Below are positions 1 to 9,602 of a stretch of 64,000 nt of DNA, piece after piece (the first letter of the stretch is position 1; every line of letters begins with the position of its first letter). The stretch is from Synechocystis salina LEGE 00031 (lineage in GTDB: Bacteria; Cyanobacteriota; Cyanobacteriia; Cyanobacteriales; Microcystaceae). The notes below the pieces were generated by a model. It saw only the letters and a program-made list of their open reading frames with translations, did not search any database and was not told the origin of the DNA. The DNA lies in the NCBI RefSeq assembly GCF_015207985.1, contig NZ_JADEVV010000012.1, positions 1 through 64,000 of the forward strand, written 5' to 3'. The position numbers were made by a program, and so were the translations under genes.

Positions 1-327
1 GATCGCCGCTTGAAATTCTGTGGTTAACATGGCAAAAATTTGGGGCTGTTGCTCCCGCAGTTCCCCCAGGGAAAGACCAAGGGCCCTGGCCCGATGAATG
101 GAGTCGATGGGCATGGTGGTAGCGTAACTAACCACCGCAAAAATGGTATTGCCCGAATCTTCATCTGTGGCTTTCACCCAGCTACCAAAGGCGGGCATGA
201 TAGGAAAGGTTAATTCCTCCGGTTCCAAACATTGGGCTAAAAAACCGGTGGTGCTGGTTTCAATTACCTCAGCAATGTGGTGGGGATGGCGTTCATCAAG
301 GCTAAATTGGACTGATGGCGATGGCAT
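1..327 (-). CDS. HAS-barrel-like conserved cyanobacterial protein (3' end outside window)
   Basis: An open frame of 109 codons runs from an ATG at 327-325 off the left edge of the window, so the C-terminal part is missing. The N-terminus has a charged segment followed by HIAEVIETSTTGFLAQC and then a short beta-rich stretch (PAFGSWVKATDEDSG, then TIFAVVSYATT). This resembles the HAS-barrel domain found at the N-terminus of HerA-type ATPases and as stand-alone proteins in cyanobacteria. The assignment is from remembered family patterns only. It lies 129 bp downstream of the ABC ATPase on the same strand. No function is proposed. Confidence 0.6.
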   Translation of the reverse strand, partial: MPSPSVQFSLDERHPHHIAEVIETSTTGFLAQCLEPEELTFPIMPAFGSWVKATDEDSGNTIFAVVSYATTMPIDSIHRARALGLSLGELREQQPQIFAMLTTEFQAAI

Positions 328-456
328 AAAACTGACAAAATTAAGGGTAAATTAATGGACTTTTAGGGTGTTAATTTAAAATTCATCAAACCTCCCTCAA
401 AACTGATTTGAATTTAATTACATTAAGCTCAAATCACAACTTAATTAAAACAACAA

Positions 457-1239
457 TTAACTAATCGGGCCGTCGATGCTACCGGAGAAAAATTGCTTCA
501 ATAAAGGATGATCAGATTGGTAGGCGTCCGCTGTAGAACCATCCCACTGAATTTTGCCATCGTAAAGAAAGATAATCCGGTCTGTGGTGTGCTCAATGGT
601 GCTGAATTGGTGGGTAACAATTAGATAACAACAACAAACATGATCCTGGCTGAGGAGATGGCGAATTAGACTCTCGATTCTGGTGGATGCCACTGGGTCT
701 AGCCCCGCGGTGGGTTCATCGTAAAGCAAAATGTTTTTATATTGCTGATGTTGTTCAGGATTAATGACGATCGCCCGGGCCAAACTGACCCGTTTACGCA
801 TGCCGCCGGACAACTCTGCCGGAAATCGATCGCCAATACCTGGCAGGCCTACCAACTCCAAATTTTCTTCCACAATGGCCCTAATTTCCCTCGGCCGCAG
901 GTCTGAATCTCGGTAGAGGGTAAAACCAACATTTTCCGCCACAGTGAGGGAGTCAAACAGGGCCGACTGCTGAAACACTAAACCCACCCCTAAAGCTTTT
1001 TCCCCTTCTTCAATGGAGCGTTGACGACGGTGGCCATGGACAACGACCTCGCCCCTGTCGGGGGTGAGCAAGCCGGCCACAATGCGCAAAATAGTTGATT
1101 TGCCCGTCCCCGATGGCCCAATTACCCCCACCGCTTCCCCTGGATAAATTTTTAGGTCCACATCGTCGAGGATAACTTTACGGCCAAAACTCTGGCTCAC
1201 ACCACGCAATTCGATAATGGGTTGGACGGTGTCACTCAT
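457..1239 (-). CDS. ABC transporter ATP-binding protein, MlaF-like
   Basis: A 260-residue ATPase subunit with no membrane segment. Walker A GPSGTGKST is at residues 41-49, the Q-loop near 89-91, the signature LSGGMRKR at 143-150, Walker B ILLYDEP at 170-176 and the switch histidine near 210. The sequence style (GEAVGVIGPSGTGKST, then LSGGMRKRVSLARAI) fits the MlaF / TGD3 family, which energises lipid transfer between membranes with an MlaE-type permease and an MlaD-type substrate-binding protein. Neither partner is in this window, so the substrate is inferred from family only. A short insertion rich in Q and N (residues about 162-169) and a CCC run at 202-204 are slightly unusual. It sits 47 bp downstream of the MscS gene. 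Confidence 0.88.
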   Translation of the reverse strand: MSDTVQPIIELRGVSQSFGRKVILDDVDLKIYPGEAVGVIGPSGTGKSTILRIVAGLLTPDRGEVVVHGHRRQRSIEEGEKALGVGLVFQQSALFDSLTVAENVGFTLYRDSDLRPREIRAIVEENLELVGLPGIGDRFPAELSGGMRKRVSLARAIVINPEQHQQYKNILLYDEPTAGLDPVASTRIESLIRHLLSQDHVCCCYLIVTHQFSTIEHTTDRIIFLYDGKIQWDGSTADAYQSDHPLLKQFFSGSIDGPIS

Positions 1240-1286
1240 TGGCTTTGGGGAGGAAGGACAGTGGCCTATGTCGGCCAGTCTAAGGG

Positions 1287-3611
1287 CTAATTATATTCCT
1301 GGGGAAAATGCGGCCCCAAGGCGATCGCCTTAGTGGAGCCTTCGGTTTTACCGTTGCTGTTATTACTTTTTTGACCCTGATGATGATACACAATCCTCTG
1401 CTGGGGAGCCCCCAGAGCAATACCAGCCAACTCAAAAGCCTTTTTCATTCTGAGGCGAAATTCCCTGCCCACGGGCCAATGTTGTCCTGCTTGGGTTTTA
1501 ATCCACACCTGGAGTCGAATCCCCTTAGAAGCAATGTCATCCACCCCCAAAATGGCCGCCGGTTCCAAAATTTTCTCTTGCCAGAGTGGATCTTCCCGCA
1601 TTTGTTCAGAAACAACCCGAATTAAATTAAGGGCTTTATCCACATTACTGGACTGGTCAATTTCCACAATAAATTCCGCCCTGGACCAATCCTTAGTCAA
1701 ATTTTGGACTACGGAAATTTTACCGTTGGGAATGGTGCTCAAACGGCCCTCGGGGCCCCGCAACTGGGTGATGTAAATATTCATATTCTCCACCAGACCA
1801 AAAACATCGCCAATTTGCACCACGTCACCGATGGCATAGCGGTCTGTCCAAAGAATGAGGGTGCCATTGAGCATATCTTCCACCACGTTGCGCCCCAGAA
1901 AAGCTAGCACAAAGGCAACGCCGCCAAAACTAGCTAACACCAAAGGGTTAATGCCAAATAGCGCAATGGTGCCCAGGATGCCGAAAATAGTCAGCAGTGC
2001 CGAAATTCCTCCCTTGATGGCTGGGGAATAGGTCATGACCCTGAGGGTGTAACGGTTAGATTGTTCGTTATAGGATTGCTGTTCCTTAGCCCAATTATTG
2101 AGAAAGCCATCAACAAAAATACCGCACACTTTATCGATTAAAGTCACCCCAATCCAAAGCAGGGGAAAATACATGGCTTGGCCAATAAACAACAAGGTAA
2201 AGGGTCGGGTAGAGGGAAAAACATAAACGATAAATGCTCCCACAATAAAAATGCAGGAAATCTGCAGCCATAATAAAGTCCAACACATTAATAGGGCAAA
2301 GTTACGACGTTGTTTGAGTAGGGTTTGCCGCCGTAAATTTAAGCTGGCTAAATCGCCGATGTTTTGCCAAGCATGGTTAACCCGATGTTTAAATTGGTTG
2401 GCGAGGGGCATATACCCAGGAAAACTGTCCTCCTTAGATGGCACCCTATGGCCATTCTCCTCCTCTTCCCCTTGGCGATCGGGGTTGGCTTCTGGGGACT
2501 CTGACGCTTCTTGGCTAGCTAAGCGCAATGATTCAGCACTTTCTGCCTCAATGTCTTTAGTGATGGACTGGGCTAAAATTTTTAACTCTTGGCGTAGATA
2601 GCGGTCTCGACGGTAGAAAAAAGACCTAATCAAGCCCATAATGGCGACGATCGCCAGGGCCACCACCATAAAGGCACCACTGATGTAATAACGGTCCCAA
2701 GGATGTTGACGATCCAGTTCGTGGCCCCATAAAGCCTTATCAAAACTACTTTGTATTTTGTCGCGCCATTCATGGGCCAATAGATTGATGGGCTTACCAT
2801 TAATAATTTCGTCAGCTTGGTTGACCGTAACAATGGTTTGCTGCGCTAGGCCCAGGGCTGGCTGACTCGGTACAAAAATTACTGTCTCATTGTTCTGAAT
2901 GCCCACTTCCACGTTGGGGGTGAGGGGATGGATTTCGTCGGCGTCCACACTGGCTAAATTAGGCGCTGGGGAAGAAATAATTCGGATAGCACTCTGGGGA
3001 GCGTTACGGAAAGAAGTGGTAGGGGTTCTCCGCTCAACTGAACTGTTTTCTTGGTTGTCTTCCTTAGTTTCGGGTGTGGCATTGGTGGAGCCTGGGGGGC
3101 TAGGAGGGGGCGGGGCCGTTTCCCCCCAATTACCAGGGCTAGAGTGATAACCAAAGCGAGATTGCCTCAGATCAAAAACCTTGGAACGAAGAAATTGCAC
3201 GTTCTTCTCAGGAATTTCCACTGTATTCAAGCCAGTTAACCGAGAATAAATGGAATTAAAAATTGATTCCACTTGCTTAGCCCGATTTTCGATCGCCTGG
3301 GCAGCTGCTTGGGAACTTTCCTCTGGGTTAGGAATTAACCCCACGGTGAAGGTGACTTGGGAACTGCCCCGCAAAAACACATCACTGCACCAGAGCCGGC
3401 CACAACGTCTTGCTTTATTGGTATCCCACCAGGGAGTAGTGGAGGCACTCTGACTGCTATCGGTTCCCCCCGCAGAAAAAACTATTTGCGCTGTAGCAGG
3501 GGGAATGATCACCGTTAGGGTGAAGGCCAGGAGACAAATCAGAATCAGACGCTTGACAGTGGCAAGTCGGTAACCCATAGGCATGGTCGGAGTTTTGTAA
3601 AGTTTTTGCAA
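1287..3611 (-). CDS. MscS-family mechanosensitive channel with large periplasmic N-terminal domain
   Basis: A 774-residue membrane protein. Residues 16-42 form a signal sequence. A periplasmic region of about 250 residues with a Pro/Ser-rich stretch follows, then a membrane segment near 308-333, a charged cytoplasmic loop, several further helices, and the MscS core in the last third. The core shows the Gly/Ala-packed pore helix (FGGVAFVLAFLGRN) near residues 560-575 and the beta domain (YAIGDVVQIGDVFGLVE, IPNGKI near 628). Family knowledge: such proteins gate on membrane tension or transport small solutes. It is longer than E. coli MscS (286 aa) and resembles extended cyanobacterial MscS-like proteins. 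It is divergent from folK, with a 202-bp shared upstream region. Confidence 0.88.
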   Translation of the reverse strand: MQKLYKTPTMPMGYRLATVKRLILICLLAFTLTVIIPPATAQIVFSAGGTDSSQSASTTPWWDTNKARRCGRLWCSDVFLRGSSQVTFTVGLIPNPEESSQAAAQAIENRAKQVESIFNSIYSRLTGLNTVEIPEKNVQFLRSKVFDLRQSRFGYHSSPGNWGETAPPPPSPPGSTNATPETKEDNQENSSVERRTPTTSFRNAPQSAIRIISSPAPNLASVDADEIHPLTPNVEVGIQNNETVIFVPSQPALGLAQQTIVTVNQADEIINGKPINLLAHEWRDKIQSSFDKALWGHELDRQHPWDRYYISGAFMVVALAIVAIMGLIRSFFYRRDRYLRQELKILAQSITKDIEAESAESLRLASQEASESPEANPDRQGEEEENGHRVPSKEDSFPGYMPLANQFKHRVNHAWQNIGDLASLNLRRQTLLKQRRNFALLMCWTLLWLQISCIFIVGAFIVYVFPSTRPFTLLFIGQAMYFPLLWIGVTLIDKVCGIFVDGFLNNWAKEQQSYNEQSNRYTLRVMTYSPAIKGGISALLTIFGILGTIALFGINPLVLASFGGVAFVLAFLGRNVVEDMLNGTLILWTDRYAIGDVVQIGDVFGLVENMNIYITQLRGPEGRLSTIPNGKISVVQNLTKDWSRAEFIVEIDQSSNVDKALNLIRVVSEQMREDPLWQEKILEPAAILGVDDIASKGIRLQVWIKTQAGQHWPVGREFRLRMKKAFELAGIALGAPQQRIVYHHQGQKSNNSNGKTEGSTKAIALGPHFPQEYN

Positions 3612-3813
3612 TAATTCACCGCCATCTTAGCAGTGAGTACGTTTTAAGAATGGTTGATGTAGACCATTGTTGTTTCCCAAGTTGACGGTGGAAGTAACAA
3701 TCCGTTCAAACTCTGTGACAAACCAGGCAAATCCATCGAATTGTCAATGGGGTCTGAGGGCTTGGGGTTAAAAGTTTTTGGTAGGATGGAATAGCTTATC
3801 TGTCCCTATCTAT

Positions 3814-4401
3814 ATGGCTCTCGCTTCCCCTACAGATTTTCCGCAACCACGTCATGGGGCAGTGGTGGGTTTGGGGGGTAACATCGGCCCAGTGCTGGAT
3901 AATCTCCAAGGGGCGATCGCCGAATTGGCCTCAGTGGCGGGCATTGAAGTGGAGCGCTGTTCTAGTTGGTACCGCAGCCAAGCCTTTGGACCGCCGCAAC
4001 CGGATTATATCAATGGCTGTGTGACCTTACAGGTCAGTCTATCTCCCCCGGATTTGTTGCAAATTTTGCTGACCATTGAACAAAAATTTGGCCGCATTCG
4101 TTTGGAAAAATGGGGGCCCCGCACCCTGGATTTGGATTTAATTTTCTACGGCGATCGCCAACTGGATCAGGCCAAGCTGACCATTCCCCATCCTCAAATG
4201 CAATTCAGACCGTTTGTGCTAGTGCCCCTAGCAGAAATTGCGCCGGACTGGGTTGATCCCCGGTCAGGAAAAACCATCACCCAGTTAGTTGGGCAGGTGG
4301 ATTGCACCACGGTTTGGCCCGTTGCTCCGGGGCCAGAATTAGGAGGGAGAATGGAATCAGAGCAAGTTTTGACTCCAAGCGTTATGGCACTTCATAAATA
4401 A
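3814..4401 (+). CDS. folK: 2-amino-4-hydroxy-6-hydroxymethyldihydropteridine pyrophosphokinase (HPPK)
   Basis: A 195-residue protein transferring pyrophosphate from ATP to 6-hydroxymethyl-7,8-dihydropterin in folate synthesis. The HPPK signature RTLDLDLIFYGD is at residues 103-114, with D106 and D108 as the expected Mg2+ ligands. The N-terminal GLGGNIG is at 19-25. An upstream TTG at 3778 extends the frame by 12 residues, but the ATG at 3814 gives the family's usual N-terminus and was preferred. About 20 residues after the domain (ending VMALHK) look like a non-conserved tail. It stands alone, with no other folate gene adjacent. Confidence 0.92.
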   Translation: MALASPTDFPQPRHGAVVGLGGNIGPVLDNLQGAIAELASVAGIEVERCSSWYRSQAFGPPQPDYINGCVTLQVSLSPPDLLQILLTIEQKFGRIRLEKWGPRTLDLDLIFYGDRQLDQAKLTIPHPQMQFRPFVLVPLAEIAPDWVDPRSGKTITQLVGQVDCTTVWPVAPGPELGGRMESEQVLTPSVMALHK

Positions 4402-4461
4402 GACCAAATATAGTTATGGGAATAGGAGATTTTGGCAGAAACCGATCGCCTGACAAAAAGT

Positions 4462-4860
4462 TCAAGGCTGAAACGGGAAGTGTTGGAGTAAACGCACCTG
4501 GGCAATCGTCTCAAAATCACGATCATTGTGAACCAACAGTAAATTATTCTCCAATGCAACTTGAGCGATACAGCAATCAATTGGACTGCGGACCGTTAGC
4601 CCCTGACGACGCAAATCATAGAAAATCCGCGCTGCTTTTTGCCAGGAACCATTTGTCAGTTCCACATAGTCCTGAGTTTCAAGATAGGTGGAAAGCAGCA
4701 TCCACTCTTTTTCATTCAAACTCCCCTGCAGCATCTCAAGCTGAGTGAAACGTGCTAGAAAAACATCACGATCGTCAATTAATGTTTCAAGTTTTTGGCG
4801 GACTTGACCTGTAGGGTCCCGGAAGACGCTGATCCAAACAGAAGTATCAATCAGCAGCAT
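4462..4860 (-). CDS. vapC: PIN-domain ribonuclease toxin, VapC family
   Basis: A 132-residue PIN domain. The acidic residues expected to hold Mg2+ are visible: D5 in MLLIDTSVW, E in TQLEML, D in SPIDCCIA and D in VHNDRDF. The frame is open further upstream, but the ATG at 4860 gives a canonical PIN start and makes the start overlap the end of the antitoxin gene by 14 nt, the typical coupled arrangement of vapBC. Family knowledge: VapC toxins cleave tRNA or rRNA when free of antitoxin. All catalytic positions appear intact, so it is probably active. The specific RNA target cannot be read from the sequence. Confidence 0.88.
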   Translation of the reverse strand: MLLIDTSVWISVFRDPTGQVRQKLETLIDDRDVFLARFTQLEMLQGSLNEKEWMLLSTYLETQDYVELTNGSWQKAARIFYDLRRQGLTVRSPIDCCIAQVALENNLLLVHNDRDFETIAQVRLLQHFPFQP

Positions 4861-5059
4861 AGCGAGTGTCCCGCAGATCTTTGTGGTCGAAATCCTTAGC
4901 AAACTGAATTTGCCCTGCAAGGTCGAGCAGGTTTTTCTTACGGCGTGATCGCACAAATTCTTCTAGGGCAAGGTTAAGCAGTTCTTCCTTAGTCGAAAGA
5001 TGAGTGAGTTGAAAAGCCTTGTTAAGGAGGGAGTCGTCGAGGTTAATAGTGATTTGCAT
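4847..5059 (-). CDS. vapB: VapB-type antitoxin
   Basis: A 70-residue protein starting MQITINLDDSLLNKAF, a ribbon-helix-helix-like N-terminus typical of the VapB family that pairs with PIN toxins. It is followed by a charged C-terminus (VRSRRKKNLLDLAGQ) expected to wrap the toxin. The TTG at 5074 would add five residues, but the ATG at 5059 leaves the conserved start intact. It overlaps vapC by 14 nt, implying translational coupling and probable autoregulation from the 149-bp region upstream. Confidence 0.85.
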   Translation of the reverse strand: MQITINLDDSLLNKAFQLTHLSTKEELLNLALEEFVRSRRKKNLLDLAGQIQFAKDFDHKDLRDTRYAAD

Positions 5060-5208
5060 AAGGTAATCGTGCAACTCGTTTATTTCAAGGGAATTGGCAG
5101 TAAATTATAGCCGAATGCTTATAGACCAATCATTGCTAAAAGGGAAAAAGATTTTTGGGATCGCTGTGTCCAAAGCATTGATGCCATCAAGAGTTGAGCG
5201 GTGACAAT

Positions 5209-7218
5209 TTAACTTTTGTGCCCCAAAAGGCGATCTCGTAAATGTTGGATGCGGTCTCGGTAGGTGGCGGCCACTTCAAACTCCTGTTTTTTAGCTGCTT
5301 CCTGCATTTTTTCTTCCAATTGTTGAATTAAATCGGGGATTTTTTCTAGGGGTAAATCCTGGGCCTGTTCATACACTTCTTCCAACTGTTGGCTATTTAA
5401 ACGGCGGGAAATATCCAGGAATTGCAAAATTGCATTGTTGGCCCGCTTATTAATGGGTTGGGGGGTAATGCCATGCTTTTCATTATATTCTTGCTGAATT
5501 TTTCTCCTCCTTTCCGTTTCGGCGATCGCCTTTTGCATACTATCGGTGAAATTATCGGCGTATAAAATTGCTTGCCCGCGAATGTGACGGGCGGCCCGGC
5601 CAATGGTTTGAATCAAAGATCTTTCTGCCCGCAAAAAGCCTTCCTTGTCCGCATCCATGATGACCACCAGGGAAACTTCCGGCAAATCTAACCCTTCCCG
5701 CAGTAAATTTACCCCAATTAACACATCAAATTCTCCGTCCCGCAAACCTTGTAAAATTTCAATCCGTTGGATAGATTGAATCTCGGAATGGAGATATTGA
5801 ACTTTGATACCCCGCTCGGAAAAGTATTCCGTTAAATCCTCCGCCATGCGTTTGGTTAAGGTGGTGATTAATACCCGTTCCTTCAGAGATACCCTGGTTT
5901 GAATTTCGCCATATAAATCATCCACTTGTCCGGTGGTGGGACGGACAAAAATTTCCGGATCGAGAACCCCAGTGGGACGAATTACCTGCTCAATTACCCT
6001 GGCTTCTGATTGTTCTATTTCCCAAACTCCTGGGGTAGCAGAAACAAACACACATTGTTTAACTTTTTGCCAAAATTCCTCTGCTTTTAAGGGTCGATTA
6101 TCCGCCGCACTGGGCAGACGAAAACCATGGTCGATTAAGACTTTTTTTCTGGCTTGATCCCCGTTATACATGCCCCGCAATTGGGGAATGGTCACATGGG
6201 ATTCATCAATTACTAACAGCCAATCTTCGGGAAAATAGTCCACTAAACATTCCGGTGGTTCCCCCGCCTGGCGATCGGCTAAATAACGGGAATAGTTTTC
6301 TACTCCGTTGCAATAGCCCACCTCCCGCAACATTTCCAGGTCATAGCGAGTGCGTTGGCTGAGCCGTTGCGCTTCGACTAAAAGATTATTTTTTTCTAGA
6401 AAAGCTACCTGTTGCTCCATTTCCGTTTGGATTTGCTGACAGGCTTTTTCTAGTGTTTCTTCTGGGGTCACAAAGTGACGGGCGGGATAAATGCTAATGC
6501 GGTCTAAACTTTGCAAAATTTCGCCGCTGACGGGATCAATTAACCGTAGGGCTTCCACTTCATCACCAAAAAATTCAATGCGAATTACCCGGTCTTCATA
6601 GGCTGGCACAATTTCCAACACATCTCCTTTGAGGCGAAATCGTCCCCGCTGTAGCTCCATATCGTTGCGGCTATATTGCACATTGACTAAGTCCCGAATC
6701 ACTAACCGGGGGTCATATTCGGCCCCCACCTGGAGGGGAACGGCCGCCTTTAGATATTGACTAGGAATACCTAAACCGTAAATACAACTGATGGAGGCCA
6801 CCACAATGACGTCCTGCCGTTCAAACAGGGAGCGGGTGGCCGAGTGGCGCAACATATCAATTTCATCGTTGATGGAGGCGGTTTTTTCAATGTAGGTATC
6901 CGTGACGGGAATGTAGGCTTCCGGCTGGTAATAGTCGTAGTAACTAATAAAATATTCCACCGCATTTTCAGGAAAAAATTGCCGTAGTTCATTACATAAC
7001 TGGGCTGCCAAGGTTTTATTATGAGCCAATACTAATGTCGGTCTGCCCAATTCCGCAATCACCGAAGCCATGGTGAAGGTCTTCCCTGTGCCCGTTGCCC
7101 CCAGCAGGGTCTGGAACTTGTGTTGCCCCTGCAAAGAATCAAGCAAACTGGCGATCGCCGTGGGTTGATCTCCGGTGGGACGAAAGGGTGCGTGGAGGGA
7201 AAACAGGTCAGAAGTCAT
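5209..7218 (-). CDS. uvrB: UvrABC excision nuclease subunit B
   Basis: A 669-residue helicase-like damage-verification subunit of nucleotide excision repair. Walker [10 protein letters not shown] is at residues 40-48. The tyrosine-rich beta-hairpin that pries DNA open ([13 protein letters not shown]) is near 91-103, the Walker B VIDESH near 335, helicase motifs V-VI contain [11 protein letters not shown] and QTIGRAARH, and a C-terminal UVR domain near 630-665 ([17 protein letters not shown]) binds UvrC. Length matches the family. It is divergent from the 7410 gene across 191 bp. There is no uvrA or uvrC nearby. Confidence 0.97.
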   Translation of the reverse strand: MTSDLFSLHAPFRPTGDQPTAIASLLDSLQGQHKFQTLLGATGTGKTFTMASVIAELGRPTLVLAHNKTLAAQLCNELRQFFPENAVEYFISYYDYYQPEAYIPVTDTYIEKTASINDEIDMLRHSATRSLFERQDVIVVASISCIYGLGIPSQYLKAAVPLQVGAEYDPRLVIRDLVNVQYSRNDMELQRGRFRLKGDVLEIVPAYEDRVIRIEFFGDEVEALRLIDPVSGEILQSLDRISIYPARHFVTPEETLEKACQQIQTEMEQQVAFLEKNNLLVEAQRLSQRTRYDLEMLREVGYCNGVENYSRYLADRQAGEPPECLVDYFPEDWLLVIDESHVTIPQLRGMYNGDQARKKVLIDHGFRLPSAADNRPLKAEEFWQKVKQCVFVSATPGVWEIEQSEARVIEQVIRPTGVLDPEIFVRPTTGQVDDLYGEIQTRVSLKERVLITTLTKRMAEDLTEYFSERGIKVQYLHSEIQSIQRIEILQGLRDGEFDVLIGVNLLREGLDLPEVSLVVIMDADKEGFLRAERSLIQTIGRAARHIRGQAILYADNFTDSMQKAIAETERRRKIQQEYNEKHGITPQPINKRANNAILQFLDISRRLNSQQLEEVYEQAQDLPLEKIPDLIQQLEEKMQEAAKKQEFEVAATYRDRIQHLRDRLLGHKS

Positions 7219-7409
7219 AGCGGCAAAGGGGCTATAGTCTGGGATAATGGGGCTGATTAAAGATATCTATCTTGGCTGGCCATTCAGCGGTGTATCTTTG
7301 AAAACAAGCAGAGTAATGCTAACAAAACACGGTGGGTGGCCTGTCTGTCTCGCACACTGGTTTATTGTCGATCGATTAATCGAATATTTATATTAAGGAG
7401 ATAAACAGC

Positions 7410-7820
7410 ATGACTGAGGAACAGCAGGGGCCCAACACCACCCCCAGCGAAGAAACCACCAGCAAAGCCAGCACCACCAATCGGGGTCGTCGTCCCAGAG
7501 CCGGTTCCAGCAAGGATGAGTCCGCCCTGGTCAAACCCAAACATATCGGTGGTCTTGATCTACTGCCTACCCCCAAGGGCATGCCCACTAATCGCCCCAT
7601 TGAAGCCAGCAAGATCCATGTGGTAAGTACCTACGGTTCCATGGGAGCCACCAGACCTGTGGGGGCCAGCACCATGGAAGTGAGCAGTACCATGACCGTT
7701 TCCGGTAACCGTCCCATTGCCCTGAGCCATCTCCACATCAGCGAAATCACCGCTGGCAATCGCCCGGTAGCTTCCAACGAGATTGATGATCCCAACACCC
7801 TGATGGGTTACCTAGATTAA
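7410..7820 (+). CDS. Conserved cyanobacterial protein with NRP-type repeats
   Basis: A 136-residue soluble protein, no signal peptide or membrane segment. Residues 1-45 are polar and low-complexity (Ser/Thr/Glu, then basic GRRPR). From residue 61 there are four imperfect copies of a short unit: NRPIEASKIHV (61-71), TRPVGASTMEV (81-91), NRPIALSHLHI (100-110) and NRPVASNEI (117-125), at intervals of about 17-20 residues. The protein ends DDPNTLMGYLD. I recall similar proteins across cyanobacteria but no function. A strong SD (AAGGAG) sits ahead of the ATG. A terminator at 7920-7957 is shared with psbX. Confidence 0.8.
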   Translation: MTEEQQGPNTTPSEETTSKASTTNRGRRPRAGSSKDESALVKPKHIGGLDLLPTPKGMPTNRPIEASKIHVVSTYGSMGATRPVGASTMEVSSTMTVSGNRPIALSHLHISEITAGNRPVASNEIDDPNTLMGYLD

Positions 7821-7917
7821 TTTTCCGGTGGGAATTTTCGCTTTGTTCCCTTGCCCTGAGCTTAAACCTAGGCGATCGCCACGGGTACAACGGACCAACA
7901 TAAATCTACTAAAAATG

Positions 7918-7957
7918 AGCCTCCAGCTTCGGAAACTATGGCCGACTGGAGGTTTTC
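7918..7957 (+). terminator. Rho-independent terminator between the 7410 gene and psbX
   Basis: CCTCCAG at 7920-7926 pairs with CTGGAGG at 7946-7952, with a further inner TCGG/CCGA pairing, and TTTT follows at 7953-7956. A run of A residues at 7911-7915 provides the U-tract for the opposite strand, so it could end both the 7410 gene and the convergent psbX transcript. Confidence 0.8.
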
Positions 7958-7983
7958 ACTATCTAATTTCTCCTGGGAAGAAC

Positions 7984-8103
7984 CTAGGATCGGCTGATTT
8001 TGTCTTTTTGGCTGATGAAAATTAACCCAATGGTGGCGGGGATCAGTACAATGGCAGCACCCAACACCAGGCTCCAGAGAAAGTTTGCTAAAGAAGGGGT
8101 CAT
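7984..8103 (-). CDS. psbX: Photosystem II reaction centre protein X
   Basis: A 39-residue single-span membrane protein, below the size cut-off of most ORF finders. Reading the minus strand from the ATG at 8103 gives [20 protein letters not shown], then a short continuation ending in [12 protein letters not shown] and a TAG stop at 7986-7984. This matches cyanobacterial PsbX: short lumenal N-terminus, one hydrophobic helix, basic SQKDK stromal tail. PsbX sits at the periphery of PSII near cytochrome b559 and influences quinone turnover. It is divergent from purN across 116 bp and convergent with the 7410 gene. Confidence 0.95.
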   Translation of the reverse strand: MTPSLANFLWSLVLGAAIVLIPATIGLIFISQKDKISRS

Positions 8104-8219
8104 ATCGCGTTAACCTCATTTTATAAAGACATCGCTCCCCATTCTATCGCCATCGGATGTCAAAGTTAGCCCGTTGAGGGCAGGATTGCTCCGGGGCCCA
8201 AGCCCCTGATTTTTAACCT

Positions 8220-8873
8220 ATGTCGGCTATGTCAGATCTGTCGGATAACTTGAGTTTCATTTCCCCCCCCATTGCTTTAGAAAATATTCCCCAACCCCGC
8301 TGTTTATCCCTGGGGGTGATGGCCTCCGGCAGTGGCAGTAATTTTGAGGCGATCGCCAGGGCCATTAAGGAGGGGAATTTAAATGGGGCAGTAAAGCTGG
8401 TGATTTATAACAACCCTGATGCTGGCGTCAAACAACGGGCCATGAACCATGGAGTGCCCCACCGATTACTCAACCATCGGGACTACGCCAGTCGAGAAGC
8501 ATTGGATCAAGACATTGTGGAGCATTTTCGCCAAGCAGGGGTGGAATGGGTCATCATGGCCGGTTGGATGCGGATTGTCACCCCAGTATTATTGGATGCT
8601 TTTAGTCGGCGGGTGTTGAATATTCACCCTAGTTTATTACCCAGTTTTCGGGGCGTGCGGGCCGTAGAACAGGCCTTGGCAGCGGGGGTAAAAGTGAGTG
8701 GTTGCACAGTGCATTACGCCGAAGCAACGGTGGACAGTGGTCCCATTGTGGCCCAGGCCGTGGTGCCAATTTTGCCCCATGATACGGGGGAGACTCTCCA
8801 TCAACGTATTCAAGTCCAAGAACATCGCCTCTTTCCCCTGGCGATCGCCCTTGCCGCCCAGCCAAGCCCATGA
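8220..8873 (+). CDS. purN: Phosphoribosylglycinamide formyltransferase 1
   Basis: A 217-residue GAR transformylase of purine synthesis using 10-formyltetrahydrofolate. The substrate-phosphate loop ASGSGSNFE is at residues 35-43. Catalytic residues are visible as N134 and H136 in NIHPSLLPSFRG and D172 in VDSGPIV. Compared with E. coli PurN (212 aa) there are about 30 extra residues at the N-terminus and a truncated C-terminus after QEHRLFPLA. A second ATG three codons in (8229) could be the true start. The stop codon overlaps the start of the nuclease gene (ATGA), so the two are very likely co-translated. Confidence 0.95.
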   Translation: MSAMSDLSDNLSFISPPIALENIPQPRCLSLGVMASGSGSNFEAIARAIKEGNLNGAVKLVIYNNPDAGVKQRAMNHGVPHRLLNHRDYASREALDQDIVEHFRQAGVEWVIMAGWMRIVTPVLLDAFSRRVLNIHPSLLPSFRGVRAVEQALAAGVKVSGCTVHYAEATVDSGPIVAQAVVPILPHDTGETLHQRIQVQEHRLFPLAIALAAQPSP

Positions 8874-9592
8874 CTGCTCCCTATTTTTCCCTCAGCCAAG
8901 GTCACCTGCAATTGTTGAGTATTTGCCCGCCCCAATTTCAGCGGCGCTATTGGGAACAGTTGGGCAGTTTACTGGAACCCCAGCGCCAAGCCAAAACGGA
9001 ATGGGGACAAAATTTCCACCAACTGGTTCAACAATGGACTTTGGGTTTACCCCTGGAAACTTTAGCGACCCCCAACCTCGACCCCCAGGAAGTGAATCTA
9101 TTAGGTTCCCTGAAAAATTTAATTGCCACAGTGCCAGCGCTCCACCTGCCCTCCAGCCAAAGGCAAGCGGAACATCAACGAACCTTAGCCAGGGACGATG
9201 TCCTCTTGACGGTAGTCTATGACCTATTGGTGCTTACCCCGGACCAGGGGCAGATTTTTGATTGGAAAACCTATCCCCAACCTGCCAAACCGGAAAAACT
9301 GCACCACCATTGGCAGACTAAGCTTTACCTGTACGTATTAGCGGCAACGAGCGCCTATCCCCCCGAACAATTATCCATGACCTATTGGTTTGTGCAATCA
9401 CCGGACAAAATCCAGCACTATACCATCGCCTACAACGAAGCTCAGCACAGGGCCACAGAACGGGAGTTAACCGATTTACTGCAGCAATTTCGCCAAGGAT
9501 TAGCGGCTTGGCACCGACACCGTGCCCCCCTGCCCCACCGCCATAATTGCAACCGTTGTCCTTACCACGAACAGTTTTTTCCACCAGACTAG
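8870..9592 (+). CDS. PD-(D/E)XK superfamily nuclease, RecB/Cas4-like
   Basis: A 240-residue protein with a RecB-type nuclease core: D118 in VVYDLL, D131 and K133 in FDWKTYP, and the following HWQTKLYLYVLA helix (Q149, Y153) correspond to motifs II, III and the QxxxY motif. One cysteine at 20 and a CNRCPY pair (C227, C230) recall the split Fe-S cluster of Cas4/AddB, but only three cysteines are evident, so a full 4Fe-4S cluster is uncertain. There are no cas genes near. The start overlaps purN by 4 nt, and the stop lies 10 nt before the ycf46 start, so the three genes look like one operon. Confidence 0.8.
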   Translation: MTAPYFSLSQGHLQLLSICPPQFQRRYWEQLGSLLEPQRQAKTEWGQNFHQLVQQWTLGLPLETLATPNLDPQEVNLLGSLKNLIATVPALHLPSSQRQAEHQRTLARDDVLLTVVYDLLVLTPDQGQIFDWKTYPQPAKPEKLHHHWQTKLYLYVLAATSAYPPEQLSMTYWFVQSPDKIQHYTIAYNEAQHRATERELTDLLQQFRQGLAAWHRHRAPLPHRHNCNRCPYHEQFFPPD

Positions 9593-9602
9593 TTATTTGC
9601 CC

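Noticed and set aside
4401-5160. Apparent direct repeat (AGACCAA ... GATTTT) flanking the first vapBC pair
   Set aside because: Equal spacing is striking, but only about 22 of 38 positions match in AT-rich DNA. Too weak without statistics, and prone to selection after seeing the other two loci.
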